Shown here: one piece after another, positions 61,716 to 64,000 of the stretch
Layout of the letters: each line of letters begins with the position of its first letter
Position numbering within the stretch: the stretch's first letter is position 1
Assembly: GCA_049997955.1 (NCBI GenBank)
Contig: JAEBDY010000020.1
Span: 62,001-126,000 of the forward strand
Source of the DNA: Umezawaea sp049997955
Lineage (GTDB): Bacteria; Actinomycetota; Actinomycetes; Mycobacteriales; Pseudonocardiaceae
DNA: 64,000 nucleotides
Direction of reading: 5' to 3'
Made by a program: the position numbers and the translations under genes
Notes under the pieces: generated by a model
Databases searched by the model: none
The model's input: the letters and a program-made list of their open reading frames with translations, nothing else
What the model was told of the DNA's origin: nothing

Positions 61716-62876
61716 ATGGCGATGAGCGGAACAGACCCGTCTCGGATGCGGGAGATGAACCAGCTGTCCGTCCTGTGGGCCCTGCGCGGCACCCCACCCT
61801 CGACCGTCACCGAACTCGCCGGTCGGACGGGCCTGTCCCGGCCCGCGGCGGACGTGCTCGTGCAGCAGTTGGTGGCCGACGGCTGGGCCGAGGTCGAGGA
61901 ACCGGGGGCCAGCAGCACGGTGGGACGGCCCGCCCGGCGCTACCGCTTCCGCGCAGGCGCCGGGCACGTGCTCGGCATCGACATCGGCGTGCACAAGATC
62001 CTCGTCATGCTCTGCGACCTGGAGGGGAACCCGGTCCGGTCCGTGCGCCGCCCGGCCGACCCGCAAGCCAGTCCCGACGCGCGACTCGCCTCGGTGGACC
62101 AGACCATCGACGACGTGCTGCACCAGGCAGGCATGGTGGCCACCGACATCTGGGCGGTCACCGTCGGAGTGACCGGCCCGGTCGACGAGAACGGGCGCAC
62201 CATCATCTCCACACCCTTGCCGGGGTGGCGCGAAGCCGATCCCATCGCCCACCTGCGACCGCGGTTCACCTGCCCGATCCGGGTGGAGAACGACTGCAAG
62301 CTCGCCGCGGTCGCCGAACGCTGGAAGGGCGTCGCCCAGGACGCCGACGACATCGTGTACCTGCTCGCCGGTCTGCGCACCGGCGCGGGCCTCATCATCG
62401 ACGGCACCCTTCGTCGCGGTCACGGTGGCGTGGCCGGGGAGATAGGAGCGCTCAAGGCCGTGCGGTGGCTCAACGCGCCGGAGCACCTCGCAGCCTGTCC
62501 CGGGGTGCCCGCGGGCGCCAAACCCGGCGATGCCGCGGCCTGGGTGTTCCAGGCCGCGCGGGAAGGCGACAGCGCGGCGAAGACCGCCGTCCAGCGCTAC
62601 ATCCGCGACCTCGCCGTCGGCGTCGCCGCCCTCGTGCTCACCCTCGACCCGCAGATCGTCGTCTACGGCGGCGGGTTCTCCCGTTCCGCCGACCTGGTCC
62701 TCGACCCGTTGCGCCGCGAACTCGCCAAGCACTGCCTGCGCGTGCCGGAACTGCGCGCCTCCACCCTCAGCGACGAGAGCGTCGCACTGGGCGCGTTGCG
62801 ACTCGCCCTGGACCAGGTGGACAGCACACTGCTCAGCAGCCGGCTTGCCGCGCCCGCAGCACCCCAGTTCTCCTGA
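61716..62876 (+). CDS. ROK-family transcriptional regulator without the zinc motif
   Basis: A 386-aa repressor-type ROK protein. The N-terminal winged helix (about 10-80) has VTELAGRTGLSRPAADVLVQ. The ROK kinase-like domain starts HVLGIDIGVHKILVMLCD and has VENDCKLAAVAERWKG and YLLAGLRTGAGLIIDG. The zinc-binding CxCGxxGCxE motif of ROK kinases and many repressors is absent: GEIGALKAVRWLNAPEHLAA occupies its place. It has probably lost kinase activity and acts as a sugar-responsive repressor of the oligosaccharide locus. AGAGGGG precedes the ATG. Confidence 0.88.
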   Translation: MAMSGTDPSRMREMNQLSVLWALRGTPPSTVTELAGRTGLSRPAADVLVQQLVADGWAEVEEPGASSTVGRPARRYRFRAGAGHVLGIDIGVHKILVMLCDLEGNPVRSVRRPADPQASPDARLASVDQTIDDVLHQAGMVATDIWAVTVGVTGPVDENGRTIISTPLPGWREADPIAHLRPRFTCPIRVENDCKLAAVAERWKGVAQDADDIVYLLAGLRTGAGLIIDGTLRRGHGGVAGEIGALKAVRWLNAPEHLAACPGVPAGAKPGDAAAWVFQAAREGDSAAKTAVQRYIRDLAVGVAALVLTLDPQIVVYGGGFSRSADLVLDPLRRELAKHCLRVPELRASTLSDESVALGALRLALDQVDSTLLSSRLAAPAAPQFS

Positions 62877-63175
62877 ACGCGCTCGACCGTCCCAAACGAA
62901 CACAGGGACGGCGAACTGCGGATGCCGACGCAGAGACGTGGACCGCACGAGTGCAGCACGGAACCCGTGCGCGACGTGATCGAGCACGGTTCGTTTCGGG
63001 TTGTGCGGCTCTGTGACCAACGCGCCCCGACCGAGTGATGTCTTACCCCATCGAAGTACTTGCGGTATGAATCGGCTTGATGATCGCAGTCCGGGGCATC
63101 CCTAGGTCTGCGCCTGGCGCAAGCGTGTCGGACCGTCCGGCACCGCGCTCGGCGCGAGGACGAAGGGACGATCCG

Positions 63176-63481
63176 ATGTTGCGTGCGCTCTCCCTGACGA
63201 TGTCACGTGTATCCGTTCTGGCCTGCACCGCGTTCGCCGCAGCGGCGCTCTCGGCGTTCGCCGCGGCCCCTGCTCACGCGGATCCCGGTATTTGCATCGA
63301 CCACGTCATGGAAATGGGCCATCCCGCGAACGCCACGGTGCTCAAGGCGTGCAAGATCGCGAAGACGGGCAGGGCGAGCGACGTCCGGACGTGCCGCCGC
63401 ATGCTGCTCGACGACGGTGTGCCCTCCGCTGTCGCGCAGAAGGCGTGCCGGATCGCCTCCTACCCGGATCCGGTGTCCTGA
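63176..63481 (+). CDS. Small secreted cysteine-containing protein
   Basis: A 101-aa protein. A signal peptide with hydrophobic core VSVLACTAFAAAALSAFAAA ends at AHA-DPG (about residue 38). The mature 63 residues contain four Cys in short motifs (ICIDHV, KACKIAK, RTCRRML, KACRIAS), which fit two disulphides. No family is recognised. GAAGGGA lies 9 nt before the ATG. It could be a small effector, inhibitor or wall protein. Confidence 0.62.
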   Translation: MLRALSLTMSRVSVLACTAFAAAALSAFAAAPAHADPGICIDHVMEMGHPANATVLKACKIAKTGRASDVRTCRRMLLDDGVPSAVAQKACRIASYPDPVS

Positions 63482-63659
63482 CGGGTCACTGTCACGCAAC
63501 GCCACTCCGCGGTGCCGGTCCCCGTTCGGGAAATTCCCTTTCAGGTGAACAGGCCTCGTCGAGTGCTCCACCGGTTGCGGATTCGCGGCCGCGAATCGAC
63601 CATCGACCCCTGAGTGGATGCGTGACCCCGAGTTTTCCGTTGGGTTCCGAGGAGGCGTC

Positions 63660-64000
63660 ATGGCATTGGCGAACGATCACGGTACGACTCGGCTCGAACG
63701 GCGTGCCTGTCGCCTGCGAGTGATCTTCCGGTTGCGCGTCCAGGATGGTCTCGAAGACCGATTTCTGGCTTCCTACCGCAAGATCCGCCATCAAGTGGCG
63801 CAAGTGGACGGTTACCTCGGTGACCAGTTGTGCCAATCGACCACCGACGTCGGGGACTGGGTCATCACCAGCGAGTGGGAGAGCCCCGAGCACTTCCGGC
63901 GTTGGGAGTCCGGCACCGGCCACCGCGAACTCGCCGCCCCGCTGATGGAGTGCGTGACCACGCGGGAATCTTCGCGCTACCACGTCCGGCTCGCCACGGT
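63660..64000 (+). CDS. ABM-type antibiotic-biosynthesis monooxygenase-like protein, partial
   Basis: A gene running off the window end, with 113 codons visible. GAGGAGG lies 4 nt before the ATG. After a 15-residue N-terminal extension it reads CRLRVIFRLRVQDGLEDRFL, QVDGYLGDQLCQSTTDVGDW and TSEWESPEHFRRWESG. This is the ferredoxin-like strand-helix pattern of ABM domains, with the Trp-x-S-x-E segment. Such proteins often occur near aromatic polyketide or redox genes, so a biosynthetic cluster may begin beyond the window; that cannot be seen here. Confidence 0.65.
   Translation, partial: MALANDHGTTRLERRACRLRVIFRLRVQDGLEDRFLASYRKIRHQVAQVDGYLGDQLCQSTTDVGDWVITSEWESPEHFRRWESGTGHRELAAPLMECVTTRESSRYHVRLAT

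Noticed and set aside
1..64000. CRISPR arrays, tRNA or rRNA genes, integrase/attachment sites and complete insertion sequences
   Set aside because: No regularly spaced direct repeats, no tRNA-like cloverleaf sequence and no intact transposase or integrase frame were recognised; only an IS3 OrfA fragment was found.

Overview
The window is high-GC actinobacterial DNA. Many genes start with GTG, co-oriented genes overlap by GTGA or ATGA, and the families present are typical of soil actinomycetes: secreted carbohydrate-active enzymes with ricin-type lectin domains, mycothiol-era redox proteins, and SigE-type sigma factors. A member of the Pseudonocardiales (Saccharothrix, Lentzea or Actinosynnema-like) is my best guess. 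That guess rests on general style, not on a marker gene. No rRNA, tRNA, CRISPR array, intact insertion sequence or secondary-metabolite core gene was seen.

Region 1 (1-16.9 kb) is a secreted plant-polysaccharide degradation island. It holds the tail of one ricin-domain protein, a GH43 enzyme, a PQQ-type sugar dehydrogenase, an SMP-30 lactonase, an EF-hand protein, a GH62 arabinofuranosidase, a reprolysin-like metalloprotease, and a GH43 exo-beta-1,3-galactanase-like enzyme. An almost identical export-plus-lectin cassette fronts the GH43 and GH62 enzymes, and a diverged copy fronts the sugar dehydrogenase. An RDD membrane protein, a TetR/quinone-reductase pair and a decayed SnoaL-like gene are interspersed.

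Region 2 (16.9-26.2 kb) holds an SDR enzyme, an AsnC-type pseudogene, and a glycan-assembly island. The island has an FkbM methyltransferase and two divergent, translationally coupled three-gene operons, giving six glycosyltransferases in total with no flippase or polymerase beside them. Region 3 (26.2-33.1 kb) is a gene graveyard (dehydrogenase, MFS, GT2 and IS3 remnants) with a few intact genes: an F420-reductase-like protein, a P-loop kinase, an NmrA/HxlR divergent pair, and a SigE-family sigma factor coupled to an LCP-family protein.

Region 4 (33.1-40.2 kb) looks like a sugar-acid uptake and catabolism locus: an RraA-like aldolase, an ABC importer whose two permeases are fused into one polypeptide, a Tat-type lipoprotein binding protein, a GntR/FCD regulator and an enolase-superfamily dehydratase. 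Region 5 (40.4-53.5 kb) is mixed. It has a free-standing CBM2 protein, regulators (XRE-cupin, Rrf2, AraC, LysR), methyltransferase, SDR and DUF998 genes, and a three-subunit molybdenum hydroxylase of the PaoABC type.

Region 6 (53.5-62.9 kb) is a compact oligosaccharide-utilisation locus: a Gfo/Idh/MocA oxidoreductase, a secreted DUF4832-type predicted TIM-barrel protein with a C-terminal CBM35-like domain, an ABC importer without its own ATPase, a cytoplasmic GH36 alpha-galactosidase and a ROK regulator. The window ends with a small secreted cysteine-containing protein and the start of an ABM-type monooxygenase-like gene. The two best candidates for undescribed biology are the DUF4832 locus and the six-glycosyltransferase island.
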